Below are positions 8,853 through 19,579 of a DNA stretch of 64,000 nucleotides, one piece after another (the first letter of the stretch is position 1; every line of letters begins with the position of its first letter). The notes beneath the pieces were generated by a model. It saw only the letters and a program-made list of their open reading frames with translations. It had not been told where the DNA came from and made no database searches. Source of the DNA: Gautieria morchelliformis (lineage: Eukaryota; Basidiomycota; Agaricomycetes; Gomphales; Gomphaceae). The stretch spans positions 186,001 through 250,000 of the forward strand of contig WHVA01000051.1 in assembly GCA_015179125.1 (NCBI GenBank). Direction: 5' to 3'. A program made the translations under genes and the position numbers.

Positions 8853-10710
8853 TGTGTGAGGACATGTTACGTGTGAGGACACGCTACCTGCGGGGACACA
8901 TTACATGTGAGGACACGTTTGAGGACACGCTACCTGTGGGGACACACTACCTGTGAGGACACGTTACGTGTGAGGACACACTACGTGTGGGGACATGTTA
9001 CGTGTGGGGACACACTACCTGTGGGGACACATTACGTGGGGGGACATGCTACCTGTGAGGACACGTTACATGTGGGGACACACTACCTGTGAGGACACAC
9101 TACCTGTGAGGACATGCTACCTGTGGGGACACGTTATGTGTGGGGACACGCTACCTGTGGGGACACGCTACCTGTGGGGACACGCTACCTGTGGGGACAC
9201 ATTACGTGTGGGGACATGCTACCTGTGAGGACACGCTACCTGTGGGGACACGCTACCTGTGGGGACACGTTACGTGTGGGGACATGCTACCTGTGAGGAC
9301 ACGTTACCTGTGGGGACACGCTACCTGTGAGGACACGCTACCTGTGGGGACACGTTATGTGTGGGGACACGCTACCTGTGGGGACACGCTACCTGTGGGG
9401 ACACACTACCTGTGGGGACACACTACCTGTGGGGACACATTACGTGTGGGGACATGCTACCTGTGAGGACACGTTACATGTGGGGACACACTACCTGTGA
9501 GGACACGCTACCTGTGGGGACACGTTATGTGTGGGGACACGCTACCTGTGGGGACACGCTACCTGTGGGGACACATTACGTGTGGGGACATGCTACCTGT
9601 GAGGACACGCTACCTGTGGGGACACGCTACCTGTGGGGACACGTTACGTGTGGGGACATGCTACCTGTGAGGACACGTTACCTGTGGGGACACGCTACCT
9701 GTGAGGACACGCTACCTGTGGGGACACGTTATGTGTGGGGACACGCTACCTGTGGGGACACACTACCTGTGGGGACACATTACGTGTGGGGACATGCTAC
9801 CTGTGAGGACACGTTACATGTGGGGACACACTACCTGTGAGGACACACTACCTGTGAGGACACGCTACCTGTGGGGACACGTTATGTGTGGGGACACGCT
9901 ACCTGTGGGGACACGCTACCTGTGGGGACACATTACGTGTGGGGACATGCTACCTGTGAGGACACGCTACCTGTGGGGACACGCTACCTGTGGGGACACG
10001 TTACGTGTGGGGACATGCTACCTGTGAGGACATGTTACGTGTGGGGACACACTACCTGTGGGGACACATTACGTGGGGGGACATGCTACCTGTGAGGACA
10101 CGCTACCTGTGGGGACACGTTATGTGTGGGGACACGCTACCTGTGGGGACACGCTACCTGTGGGGACACATTACGTGTGGGGACATGCTACCTGTGAGGA
10201 CACGCTACCTGTGGGGACACATTACATGTGAGGACACGTTTGAGGACACGCTACCTGTGGGGACACACTACCTGTGAGGACACGCTACCTGTGGGGACAC
10301 ACTACCTGTGAGGACACGCTACGTGTGGGGACACACTACCTGTGGGGACACGCTACCTGTGAGGACACGTTACGTGTGAGGACACGCTACCTGTGGGGAC
10401 ATGTTACGTGTCTACCTGTGGGGACACATTACGTGTGGGGACATGCTACCTGTGAGGACACGTTACATGTGGGGACACACTACCTGTGAGGACACACTAC
10501 CTGTGAGGACACGCTACCTGTGGGGACATGTTATGTGTGGGGACACGCTACCTGTGGGGACACGCTACCTGTGGGGACACATTACGTGTGGGGACATGCT
10601 ACCTGTGAGGACACGCTACCTGTGGGGACACGCTACCTGTGGGGACACGTTACGTGTGGGGACATGCTACCTGTGAAGACACGTTACGTGTGAGGACATG
10701 CTATCCAACT
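8853..10710 (+). repeat. Large 17-bp minisatellite (about 109 units)
   Basis: An almost pure tandem array of a 17-bp unit, consensus GGGGACACGCTACCTGT. Common variants are GAGGACA (G to A at position 2), CATGCTA, ACTACCTG and GTTACGTG or GTTATGTG. Variant order repeats: GTTATGTG-type units recur at about 9132, 9355, 9528, 9728, 9880, 10110 and 10530, giving larger blocks of roughly 10 and 12-13 units. A break in register occurs at about 10408. The unit is not a multiple of three and has no stop in any plus frame except in GAGGACA variants, so long frames with a 17-residue repeat appear on the plus strand. I treat these as repeat artefacts. Confidence 0.92.
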
Positions 10711-11032
10711 GCACTTTGGGTCTTCCCCCATTTCTGATTTTGGTATTGTTTCTGGTTCTGTGAGAGTGTCACTGGAGGATCAGCTGGCATATCCATATAA
10801 CCACATTGTCAAAATTCTGGATCCCCAAGATCACTATTGGATCTATTTCACACAAGCTTTGAAACCTGTGGATTATGACAATAGGCGCAATCTTATAATC
10901 TCTGATGATTCAGTCAAGACTATTACCACTTTCATGTCTAGAGTCGCTGGGAGGCCCATCCCAGAGGTCGAGAGAGAGCTCTGCATGTTCGGCTGTTCCA
11001 TGGGTGCATACATGATTCATGATACTATATGA
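10709..11032 (+). pseudogene. Orphan coding fragment downstream of minisatellite
   Basis: A frame of about 105 codons without ATG at its left end runs from the edge of the minisatellite to a TGA at 11030-11032. It contains the segments LEDQLAYPYNHIVKILDPQ, HYWIYFTQALKPVDYDN and EVERELCMFGCSMGAYM. It looks like real protein (balanced composition, no repeats) but I do not recognise it. It sits exactly where the helicase lies in unit 1, so it may be captured host sequence or an unrelated part of the Helitron polyprotein. No intron or start codon can be defined. Confidence 0.4.
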
Positions 11033-11140
11033 TCAGGGATATATTTTGCATGATCCTATTTACCCCAATGCACTTGACCTTACTGATTCACTTGACCTTA
11101 CTGATGCATTTTGACCTTACCAAGGTGCTTGACCTACACC

Positions 11141-11168
11141 CCCACGCGAAGCGCGGGTACCCACCTAG
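11141..11168 (+). other. Helitron-type 3' hairpin and CTAG, unit 3
   Basis: CGCG-AAG-CGCG forms a 4-bp stem with a 3-nt loop. CTAG follows at 11165-11168 with T next. This matches the hairpin-plus-CTRR layout of Helitron 3' ends. Sequence shared with unit 1 continues past CTAG (AATAGTATAAAGTTCTAGG), so the end is not proven. Confidence 0.55.
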
Positions 11169-11399
11169 TCAATAGTATAAAGTTCTAGGGGGAGCAGTTG
11201 TGGGTGTTTTATGGAATAATGTTATCTAATTTGCTGAGTTTGAACGCGAGCGGCGCAGCCACGAGCGACCAAGCAGCGTTCCTGGTCACGTGACCAGTTC
11301 GCATCCAACGCTACTGCGCGCGCACCCACCTTCCCTCAATCCTCCTGTTGGCATTTCCTCTGGCTCAACTGCTGGAAACCTCTGGCTCTCCTGCCCACT

Positions 11400-11645
11400 G
11401 TCTCTGTGCCTGCTGGATCTGTCAGTCTGCTGCTGGATCTGTTCTGCTGCTGGATCTCTGTGTCTGCTACTGGATCTCTGTGTCTGCTGCTGGATCTCTG
11501 TGTCTGCTACTGGATCTCTGTGTCTGCTGCTGGATCTCTGTGTCTGCTGCTGGCTCTCTCTGTGTCTGCTACTAGCTCTCTCTGTGTCTGGCTCTCTCTG
11601 TGTCTGTTACTGGGGCTCTCTGTCTCTCTACAGCCCCCTCAGGTA
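11400..11645 (+). repeat. 21-bp CT-rich tandem repeat
   Basis: Repeats of TGCTGCTGGATCTCTGTGTC with CTACTGG and GGCTCTCTC variants. Because the unit is about 21 bp it leaves a reading frame with a 7-residue Leu/Cys repeat. This is compositional and not supported as a protein. Confidence 0.7.
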
Positions 11646-12990
11646 AATATTGTTAATATTTTCGCTTTTTTATCCTCTTTTGACTTCTTTTCGGCCTAGG
11701 CTGCTCCTCTCATTGCCTCCCACCTTTCTGGATGGTAATTACTGGTTCTGGTGTGTTTTTTCCTGTAATATCTATCATTTCTTCCAATAATTTTCGCTTT
11801 TTTATCCTCTTTTTGTCTTCTTTTCAGCCACCTGTCTCAATGCCTCTCACCTTGCCTGTCTGATATTGGTGCATCTGGTGTGTGTCTTGCTATCATGTTT
11901 TCATATTTATTAGAATCAGCTTCTCTCCATGGTAAATATTGCTATTTCTTGCTATAATTTTCGCTTTTTTAATCTCTTTTTGACTTCTTTTCAGCTTAGG
12001 TTGCTCCTCTCATTGCCTCCACCTTTCTTGGTCATCACTCCTGCCTCCTGTGTGTTCTTTTCTCATCATATCTGTCATTTCTTCCACTAATTTTCGCTTT
12101 TTTATCCTCTTTTTGCCATCTTTTCAGCCCAGATTCCTCCTCTCAGTGCTTCCCACCTTTCCTGTCTGCCATTGCTGCATCTGATGTGTGTCTTGCTATC
12201 ATATTTGTTTTGTTTTGACATTTATTAGAATCAGATTCTCACCATGGTAAATATTGCTATTTCTTGCTATAATTTTCGCTTTTTTAATCTCTGTTTGACT
12301 CCTTTTCAGCCTATGTTGCTCCTCTCATTGCCTCCCACCTTTCTTGATGGTCATTACTGGCTCTGGTGTGTTTTTTCCTATCATATCTATCATTTCTTCC
12401 AATAATTTTTGCTTTTTTATACCCTTTTTGCCTTCTTTTCAGCCCATGTTCCTCCCCTCAGTGCCTCCCACCTTGCCTATCTGCCATTGCTGCATCTGGT
12501 GTTTCTTCCTATCATATTTATGTTGTTTTGATATTTATTATGATCAGCTTCTCTCCCTGGTATTTCTTGCAATAATTTTCGCTTTTTTAACCTCTTTTTG
12601 ACTGCTTTTCAGCCTATTGCTCCTCTCATTGCCTCCCACCTTTCTTGGCCATCATTACCGCCTCTGGTGTGTTTTTTTCCTTATTATATCTGTCATTTCT
12701 TCCAATAATTTTCGCTTTTTGATTCTCTTTTGGCCTTCTTTTCAGCCCAGGTTCCTCTCAGTGCCTCCCACCTTGCCTATCTGCCATTTCTGCATCTGGT
12801 GTGTGTCTTTGCTATCATATTTATGTTGTTTTGATATTTATTAGGATCAGCCTCTATCTGTGGTGTTTCTTCCTGTAATTTTCGCTTTTTTGACCTCTTT
12901 TTGACTTCTTTTCAGCCCAGGTTGCTCCTCTCATTGCCTCCCACCTTTCCTGCTCATCATTACTGCATCTGGTGTGTTTTTTTCTGTCAT
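11646..12990 (+). repeat. Exon/intron-like tandem repeat array, copy 2
   Basis: Nine monomers with TTTTCAGCC-type junctions near 11692, 11822, 11989, 12122, 12305, 12436, 12608, 12741 and 12911. Spacing alternates at about 132 and 172 bp. Between junctions lie a conserved block with CTCCTCTCATTGCCTCCCACC and a GGTGTGT element, then an ATTTTCGCTTTTTTA pyrimidine tract. The monomers look like 60-70 nt exons separated by 65-105 nt introns, but no long reading frame is maintained across them. Confidence 0.7.
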
Positions 12991-13672
12991 TTCTGTCACG
13001 AGGAGAGACTTAGCAGCTACGGACTTTCATTTCACTTGATCTAATTCATGACTTCATGCACACGACTAATGATTCACAATGTTCACTATAACGACTTCTA
13101 TTCATGACTACTCTAACGACCTATCACTTGCTATCCACATTCAATCCCATTTCGAGCACTGCGAGACACATGCGTACACACCCGAACCATCGAGACATGA
13201 GTTGACAACACAAACACATACCGACACTCACTGAGTCGAGCCAAGCGCAATATGCCACTACCGAGTACTTAGATCCGTACAACGAGTTGAGTCGAGGCAC
13301 GAGCACAATCGACATGCCGATTACCAGGGTGAACCGAGTCAATCCCATCTCACGATCAGGACGCACAACATACATTCTCTCCACCATACTCGAGTCACAT
13401 CTATTCTTCCTATTCCATTCCACCTACCTTCCCGCCTCATCACTCGAGTCATCAAATGAGTACGCACCTTTCTATCCTATGTCCAGGCGAGACCGAGCAG
13501 GCAAGCTGCCGCGCTGATATACAGTGTCGGCAGAACACACGCACCCATTGTACAACCATTTCCTATCATCTCTGTCGTCTGTTCTACATGTCGAGACCCC
13601 TATCCGAGTTGTTACAAGTAGTATGAGATGTACGACTGAAAATAATCACGAACTTTTGATACTTCTTTGACT
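12991..13672. other. Unassigned sequence, possible LTR remnant
   Basis: It starts at a TGTCACGAGGAGAG that could be an LTR end and contains many GAGTCGAG and CGAGTC words. No second LTR copy or coding frame is visible. The E1 5' LTR begins at 13673. Confidence 0.3.
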
Positions 13673-14333
13673 TGTTATGACCATTCATTTCCGACTTCCG
13701 ACCTTCAGTTCCGCAACACTTTCCGCCCCTCCGATATTTCCGACATCCCGCCCCTTGTTCATTTCCCTTGTTCTTTCAACTCTATTACTCGGACCCACCG
13801 GACCCACCTCACCGTTCATCAAGACCATATGTCCGGCCCTCCTTGTGTTTCATTGTCAGATATGTTTTCCCGACCCCTTGTTCTTCGCCATTGTTCTACC
13901 TTACCCTGAACCCCCCTTGTAGTCCCATTATTCCCAATTAGTTAGTTCCCACGCATTGTCTACTCGACTTCCGCTTCCCCCGGAATTTGCTTAGTACCAT
14001 ATCATTACCTGTTGTCTCAGCTCTTTGTATAAAAGCCTGTCATGCATGTCTCTTATTCTGCAATCAGCTAATCGCCTTCGATACTTGATTTCCTTCGCTC
14101 TATCTCCTGTTCTTAGCACAGCGAGTCTAGCAAGACCTCAGTCTCTCCACCTTCTGTCTTCCGCCTTCCGCCTCAGTTCCGACTCAAGTCCCGACCAACC
14201 TCTAGTTCATTACTTTCCGCCTTCCGACTCATTTCCGAAATACCTAGGACGATAGTTCATTGGGGGCACAACCTACAAGTTGAAGCTGCTGTCCTTTCCA
14301 GTTCCGACTTAGCGGAAATCACGATACGTAACA
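13673..14333 (+). repeat. E1 5' LTR
   Basis: Begins TGTTATGACC and ends GATACGTAACA. TTTGTATAAAAGCC at about 14023-14036 is a likely TATA region. It pairs with 20938-21598. Confidence 0.93.
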
Positions 14334-14366
14334 GTATTATCTGATTCCCACCCGATAACTATCACT

Positions 14367-15762
14367 ATGCCTCCTCGTACCACAGCTACTTCAGCTCGAG
14401 CAGGAGCTGTCGAAGCTCTCTCTTATTTTGGCAGTCTTAGATCCACAGCACCAAGGCACGCGGAACCCTCCGGCAGCTCTCGTGCTGACGATGAGCTCTC
14501 CGATGCTATTCCGCAACGATTCGAAGAAGTTCCCGACGCTAATCCCGACGACAATCCCGACTATGACGGAAACTCGACGAGTAGCAGCAGCGAACAAACA
14601 GCAGCGTCATTCCAACGCCCAGCTCCACCACCACCACCTCCACCAGGACCACCCCCAGGCGGCCCTCATGGCAGCCCACCCGGCGGTCCCCCAGGCGGTC
14701 CTCCACCTCCAATCCCACCCCAGATTCCCGCCAACCCAGTTCCGCCCGCGCCAGTTCCGGATCTTGCACAAGCCATCGCCATGCTAGCCGGACAACTTCA
14801 ACGCCCGGCCCAAGCACCACCACGCCCCAAGACAAAGGTCCGCGAACCAGATCAATTCGACGGTTCCGACCCCAAGAAGCTCCAGCCATTTCTGGTCCAG
14901 CTTCAACTCAACTTCCGTGATCGTCCCGACGCCTTTCCCGACGACGAACGAAAGGTCAATTACGCCCTTTCCTATCTCCGAGGCATGGCTCTCGACTATT
15001 TCGAACCCGCCCTCATGGATCCGTTCACTCTCGTCGACTGGGCCGACAATTACCACAACTTCGTTTCCGAACTCCGCAGCAACTTCGGACCATTTGATAT
15101 GGAAGCCGATGCGGAAAATGAACTCGATAAGCTTCGTATGAAAGACACTCATAAGATAGCTAAATATATTGTCACATTCCAACAGCTCGCTCCTCGAGTC
15201 CAATGGGGAGAGGCCGCACTCCGACACCAGTTTTACATGGGCTTGCCATCCCGGATCAAGGATGAAATTGCCCGCGTCAGAAAACCCGCCACCCTTACCG
15301 ACCTTCGCAATTTAGCCCAATCCATCGATTCACGCTACTGGGAAAGACACTCCGAGATTGCTCGCGAAACCTCCGCCCAGAGCAAAACGACAAGTCTTCC
15401 GACAAGAAGTCTGACAAAGACAAGAAGAATACTAATTCCGGAAACAACAACAACAGTTCCGGATCCAACTCCGGCAGCCGGAACAATAACTCCACCCCTC
15501 GCAATAACCAGGCCTCTGGTTCCAACACCAACGCCCGGAAGAGCACTCCGGACCTTTCCGACAAACTTGGGAAGGACGGAAAACTAACCCCTGTAGAACA
15601 CCAGCGTCGCATGGACAAAACCTTTGCCTTTTCTGCGGCAAAGGAGGTCACGTCGCTCGCGACTGCACTCGCGCTTCCGCTTCTGCTGCTAAGGCCAAGG
15701 GCTGTGCAGCGAAGACGGAAGAGAAATCCGAAGCGGCTCCCGCTACGGATGCAAAAAAATAG
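14367..15762 (+). pseudogene. E1 gag, two small frameshifts
   Basis: Structural capsid/nucleocapsid protein. The ATG at 14367 opens a frame with a Ser/Ala N-terminus, a Pro/Gly-rich segment (residues about 90-140) and the Retrotrans_gag domain (about residues 150-330, with FDGSDPKKLQPFL and FYMGLPSRIKDEI). At about 15384 a single-base loss in an A-run shifts the frame into an Asn/Ser-rich linker. At about 15616 another A-run loss shifts it again into the zinc knuckle CLFCGKGGHVARDC (15625-15666), with all C-x2-C-x4-H-x4-C ligands intact. The stop is at 15760-15762. Both shifts lie in homopolymers, so either decay or an assembly error is possible. Confidence 0.88.
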
Positions 15763-15799
15763 TCAGCAGTCCTCCGGCCTCCGCACGAGCTGAGGGCTG

Positions 15800-16568
15800 T
15801 GTTGACCCCATTCGTGCGACAAACGAGGTTAAACTCAACGCATCCGCTCTTTCGTCCTCTGACTCCCTCTCTGTTCCGCTCACTTCCGACACAATTTCCA
15901 CACCCCCGTTCACAGCATTGATCGACTCCGGTTCGACTGATTGTTTCCTCGATTCCGACTTTGTTTTGAAACATAAACTTCCGACCCGCAACATTCCGAC
16001 AATTCCGCTCCACCTTTTCGATGGGTCTTCCAACACGGCCATTTCCCAAGTCATGGACCTGTCTATCCGTTTTGCTACTGGGGACAACCATGAAGTTACG
16101 TTTTACGTTACTTCGCTAGATGCTAGCTGTTCCGTTGTACTAGGACACAATTGGCTCACCCGATATAATCCGTCGATTAACTGGGCATTGGGTCAAATAC
16201 AGTTCCGTACCCCGGATCAACTTCCGTCTATTCCGATGTCGTCCGCAAAGATGGCTCAGGCCTCTTCTACAACTCCACTCGTGGATTCAGTTCCGCACTC
16301 CAGTCCTGCTTTAGCACCTCTGTCCCTCGAAGCTCCTCGAATTGTGCTCGTTTCCGCCACCGCTTTCCGCGTATTGCAACAGCAAGAAGACACGACCGTT
16401 TTCCAGCTTCACCTTTCCGACTCGGCTTCAGTCAAGGCTCATTCCGCCTCGACTTCCGCTCAGGTCGACATGAGCTCAGTTCCGGAAGAATATCGTGACT
16501 TCCCAGACGTGTTCAATAAGGCCAAAGCCGATAAACCTGCTGAACATCGACCTTACGATCTGAAGTAG
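15800..16568 (+). pseudogene. E1 aspartic protease region of pol
   Basis: Retropepsin that cleaves the Gag-Pol polyprotein. The active-site triad region reads ALIDSGSTDCF at about 15915-15947. A typical Gypsy protease continuation follows (LHLFDGSSN, VVLGHNWLTRYNPSINW), then the linker EEYRDFPDVFNKAKADKP that normally leads into RT. The frame ends at 16568 with a stop at the linker/RT junction (YDLK, then TAG), where the family continues without a stop. The region is in a different frame from the gag C-terminus. Confidence 0.85.
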
Positions 16569-17340
16569 ATTTGGAAGAAGGAGCATCTCCGCCCCTTGGA
16601 CCGATTACTCTCTTTCGCAAAGTGAACTCCAAACTCTCCGAGAGTTCGTCGATGAACATCTCAACATGGGCTTTATCCGCCCTTCGCTGTCTCCGCACGG
16701 TGCTCCGGTCCTTTTCGTCAAGAAGAAGGATGGATCTCTCCGCCTCTGCGTCGATTTCCGCGGACTCAATGCCCTCACTAAGAAGGACAAATATCCGCTT
16801 CCGCGCATTTCCGACCTCTCGACACTCCCCGCAGGGCGAAGATCTACACCAAAATTGACCTCCGGCACGCTTATCACCTTGTCCGCATCCGGGAAGGTGA
16901 CGAGTGGAAAACCACTTTCCGCACCCGTTACAGTGCTTTTGAGTGGGTTGTCATGCCTTTGGTCTAACCAATGCTCCCGCCGCTTTTCAGCGATTCATGA
17001 ACGACGTATTTTCCGACCTTCTCGACGTATGCGTTCTAGTCTACATTGACGACATCCTCATCTATTCCGACTCACCGGAAAAACATCGGGAACATGTCCG
17101 CGAAGTACTCCGCCGTCTACGCAAACACCACCTCTACGCAAAAGCAGAGAAATGCGAATGGCATCGCGACACGGTCGAATACCTCGGCTACATCCTCTCT
17201 CCTATGGGTCTCACCATGGCAGAGGACAAGGTCAAGGCAATTCAAGAATGGACGGAACCCCGACGTGTTAAGGATGTACAGTCTTTCCTTGGCTTCGCCA
17301 ACTTTTACCGGCGTTTCATTTACAATTTTCCGACATTACT
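16569..17340 (+). pseudogene. E1 reverse transcriptase region
   Basis: RNA-dependent DNA polymerase. In order: [32 protein letters not shown], then after a frameshift near 16820 [10 protein letters not shown], and after another near 16945 [16 protein letters not shown]. The catalytic YIDD box is at 17042-17053 and FLGFANFYRRFI follows. All catalytic residues are present, but at least three frame changes between 16600 and 17340 prevent translation as one protein. Confidence 0.9.
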
Positions 17341-17870
17341 GTTCCGCTCACGCGTCTCACCAGGAAGGGTGCCCCATGGAATTTCACCCCGGAATGCTGT
17401 TCCGCATTTGAAGCCCTCAAATCGGCCTTCACTACGGCTCCTATACTCGGTTTCTGGATTCCAGATGCCCAACTTGTACTCGAAACTGACGCTTCCGACT
17501 ACGCGCTAGCCGCCATTCTTTCCATCATTTCCCCGACGACGGAGAAATTCATCCGATCGCTTTTCATTCCCGCACCTTTTCCGCCCCGGAACTCAACTAT
17601 GACGTCCACGATAAGGAACTACTTGCGATTTTCGAAGCCTTCAAAATCTGGAGACACTACCTCGAAGATCCAACTTATCCAATCGACGTTGTAACGGATC
17701 ATAAGAACCTTGAGTATTTTGCAACTACTAAGATTTTGACTCGCCGTCAAGTCCGCTGGTCTGAATATCTCTCACAGTTCAACATGGTGATCCGTTCCGC
17801 CCCGGAAAGCTCGGAGCAAAACCCGACGCACTCACTAGACGTTGGGACGTCTACCCAAAAGAGGGAAGTA
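17341..17870 (+). pseudogene. E1 RNase H region
   Basis: Degrades the RNA strand during cDNA synthesis. Segments seen are VLETDASDYALAAIL (about 17475-17520), YDVHDKELLAIFEAF, WRHYLED, VVTDHKNLEYFATT and RRQVRWSEYLSQF. These are the Gypsy RNase H blocks in order. They lie in more than one frame, so this is part of the broken pol. Confidence 0.85.
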
Positions 17871-18079
17871 GCGACTATGCCAGCGTTAATCCGCACAATT
17901 TCCGCCCAGTATTCTCGACTGAGCAACTGGCATCATCCCTGCGTGCCACAGCATTGCAGTTTCCGCTACTCCACGCCTCATTATTATGGACACCGAGTCT
18001 CTCCATTCCGACATCCGTTCCGCACTCCGTTCCGACCCCATCTCGCACCCACCTCGATGACCCCACCAGTCCTGGATGG

Positions 18080-19010
18080 TCCCTGATTCCGACGGATTTC
18101 TCCGGTACAAGTCCGGATTTAGTTCTGGATACCAACGATCTACGACTTCGCGTACTCCAGCAAAGCCACGATCATCCGCTCTCAGGACACCAAGGCCAGA
18201 ACAAAACCCTCGACATAATCCGACGTACCTATACTTGGCCTCTTCTCCGCACGATGGTCCAAGACTACTGCAAGTCATGCACCACCTGTATGCGAGCCAA
18301 GCCTCAACGTCACAAACCCTACGGCCTCCTGAAGCAACTCCGATCCCGGAACAACCGTGGAATTCGATATCCATGGATTTCATGAGAAACTTCCTAAGTC
18401 ATCGGCTATGATACCATTCTAGTGATCGTTGACCGCCTCACAAAGCAGTCCATCTTTATTCCGACTACGACACCATCACTTCCGCCCAGCTCGCACAGCT
18501 CTTCGTGCTCCACGTCTTTTCCAAGCACGGAATTCCTTCCCATGTCACTTCCGACCGTGGATCCGAATTCGTGTCATCCTTTTTCCGCACACTCGGCAAG
18601 GCTCTCGACATGAAGCTCCACTTCACTTCCGGTTATCACCCCGAAGGAGACGGACAGATGGAACGTACTAATCAGACCCTTGAGCAGTATCTCCGCGTCT
18701 ATTGCAACTACCAACATAGCAATTGGTCCGACCTTCTTCCGCTCGCGGAATTTGCCTACAACAATGCGCCTTCCGCCACCACCGGAATCTCACCCTTTTA
18801 CGCCAACAAAGGCTACCACCGAATCTCGCCATCCACCCTGAACCGACCTCGCCTCTGCAAGAGCCCGAGATTTCGTTGTGGAACTCGACGACCTTCACCA
18901 GCACCTCCGAGAGAACATTTCCGCCGCCCAAAAGAGATACCAAACTTCCGCCGATCGGAAACGACTTCCGCAACCGGCATTCGAGATAGGCGACAAAGTC
19001 TTTGTCAAAG
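18080..19010 (+). pseudogene. E1 integrase region
   Basis: Inserts cDNA. The HHCC zinc finger is HDHPLSGHQGQNKTLD with CKSCTTCMRAKP at about 18170-18300. The catalytic core includes SMDFM (first Asp), HVTSDRGSEFVSSFF (second Asp, about 18540-18585) and GDGQMERTNQTLEQYL (Glu, about 18650), so D,D,E is intact. A stop and frameshift after about 18385 and others near 18830 and 19010 break the frame. Confidence 0.88.
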
Positions 19011-19199
19011 CTGAAAACTTCCGCACCACTCGCCCCTCGAAGAACCTCTGAGAAATACCTTGGTCCTTACGAGATCATCGCTAAGGCGGCAGTCGTTCTT
19101 TCACTCTCAGACTTCCTGACAATATGCGCGCAGTACACCCGGTTTTCCATTCTCCATGCTTGAGCCAGCAGTTCCGAATACAATTCCGAATCGAGAACA

Positions 19200-19512
19200 A
19201 CCTCCGCCTCCGCCAGTCATCATCGACGGAGAACCGGAATATGAGATCTCGGAAATTCTCAACTCAAAGCTCGACAGACGATACCGCTGCCAACTCCAGT
19301 ACCTAGTCAAGTGGGCAGGCTATGAAAACACCGACGAAGAGACCTCGTGGATTTCCGCCACGGAACTAGACCACACCTCTGACCTCATCTCTGATTTCCA
19401 CAAGTCTTATCCTGATAAGCCTGGCCCCATTTCCGCCCCTAGTCATTTCCGACCTCAATTCCGATACCCATTGTTTCTTACAGTTCTCAAGTTACATGTC
19501 AAATCCGATTAA
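19200..19512 (+). pseudogene. E1 chromodomain at the C-terminus of integrase
   Basis: Chromodomains at the end of Gypsy integrase read histone marks and direct insertion. The frame reads YEISEILNSKLD, QYLVKWAGYENTDEETSWI and LISDFHKSYP, i.e. the aromatic cage residues (Y, W and W) in the usual spacing. It ends at a TAA at 19510-19512. It is separated from the integrase core by short frameshifts. Confidence 0.9.
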
Positions 19513-19579
19513 TTCCAATTACGCTATTTTCCGACACTTCAAGAAATTATAATTACAAGTCACTTCGACACCCTACTCC

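Larger units (their letters stand above)
10711..12990 (+). mobile_element. Helitron-like unit 3
   Basis: Orphan coding fragment, ACTTGACCTTACTGAT-type repeats (11060-11135), the best-preserved hairpin and CTAG (11145-11168), a spacer with GAGCGGCGCAGCCAC, the CT-rich 21-bp repeat (11400-11640) and the longest exon/intron-like array. The order matches unit 1, but the helicase is absent. Confidence 0.55.

Noticed and set aside
8907..10676. Long plus-strand frames encoding a 17-residue repeat (WGH..TCGDTLPV type)
   Set aside because: The 17-bp unit lacks stops in every plus frame, so open frames arise automatically. Start codons are scattered, all three frames are equally open in patches, and there is no promoter or splice evidence.
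8853..10710. CRISPR-like array of short direct repeats
   Set aside because: Repeats are contiguous without spacers, degenerate, and in a eukaryotic transposon context.
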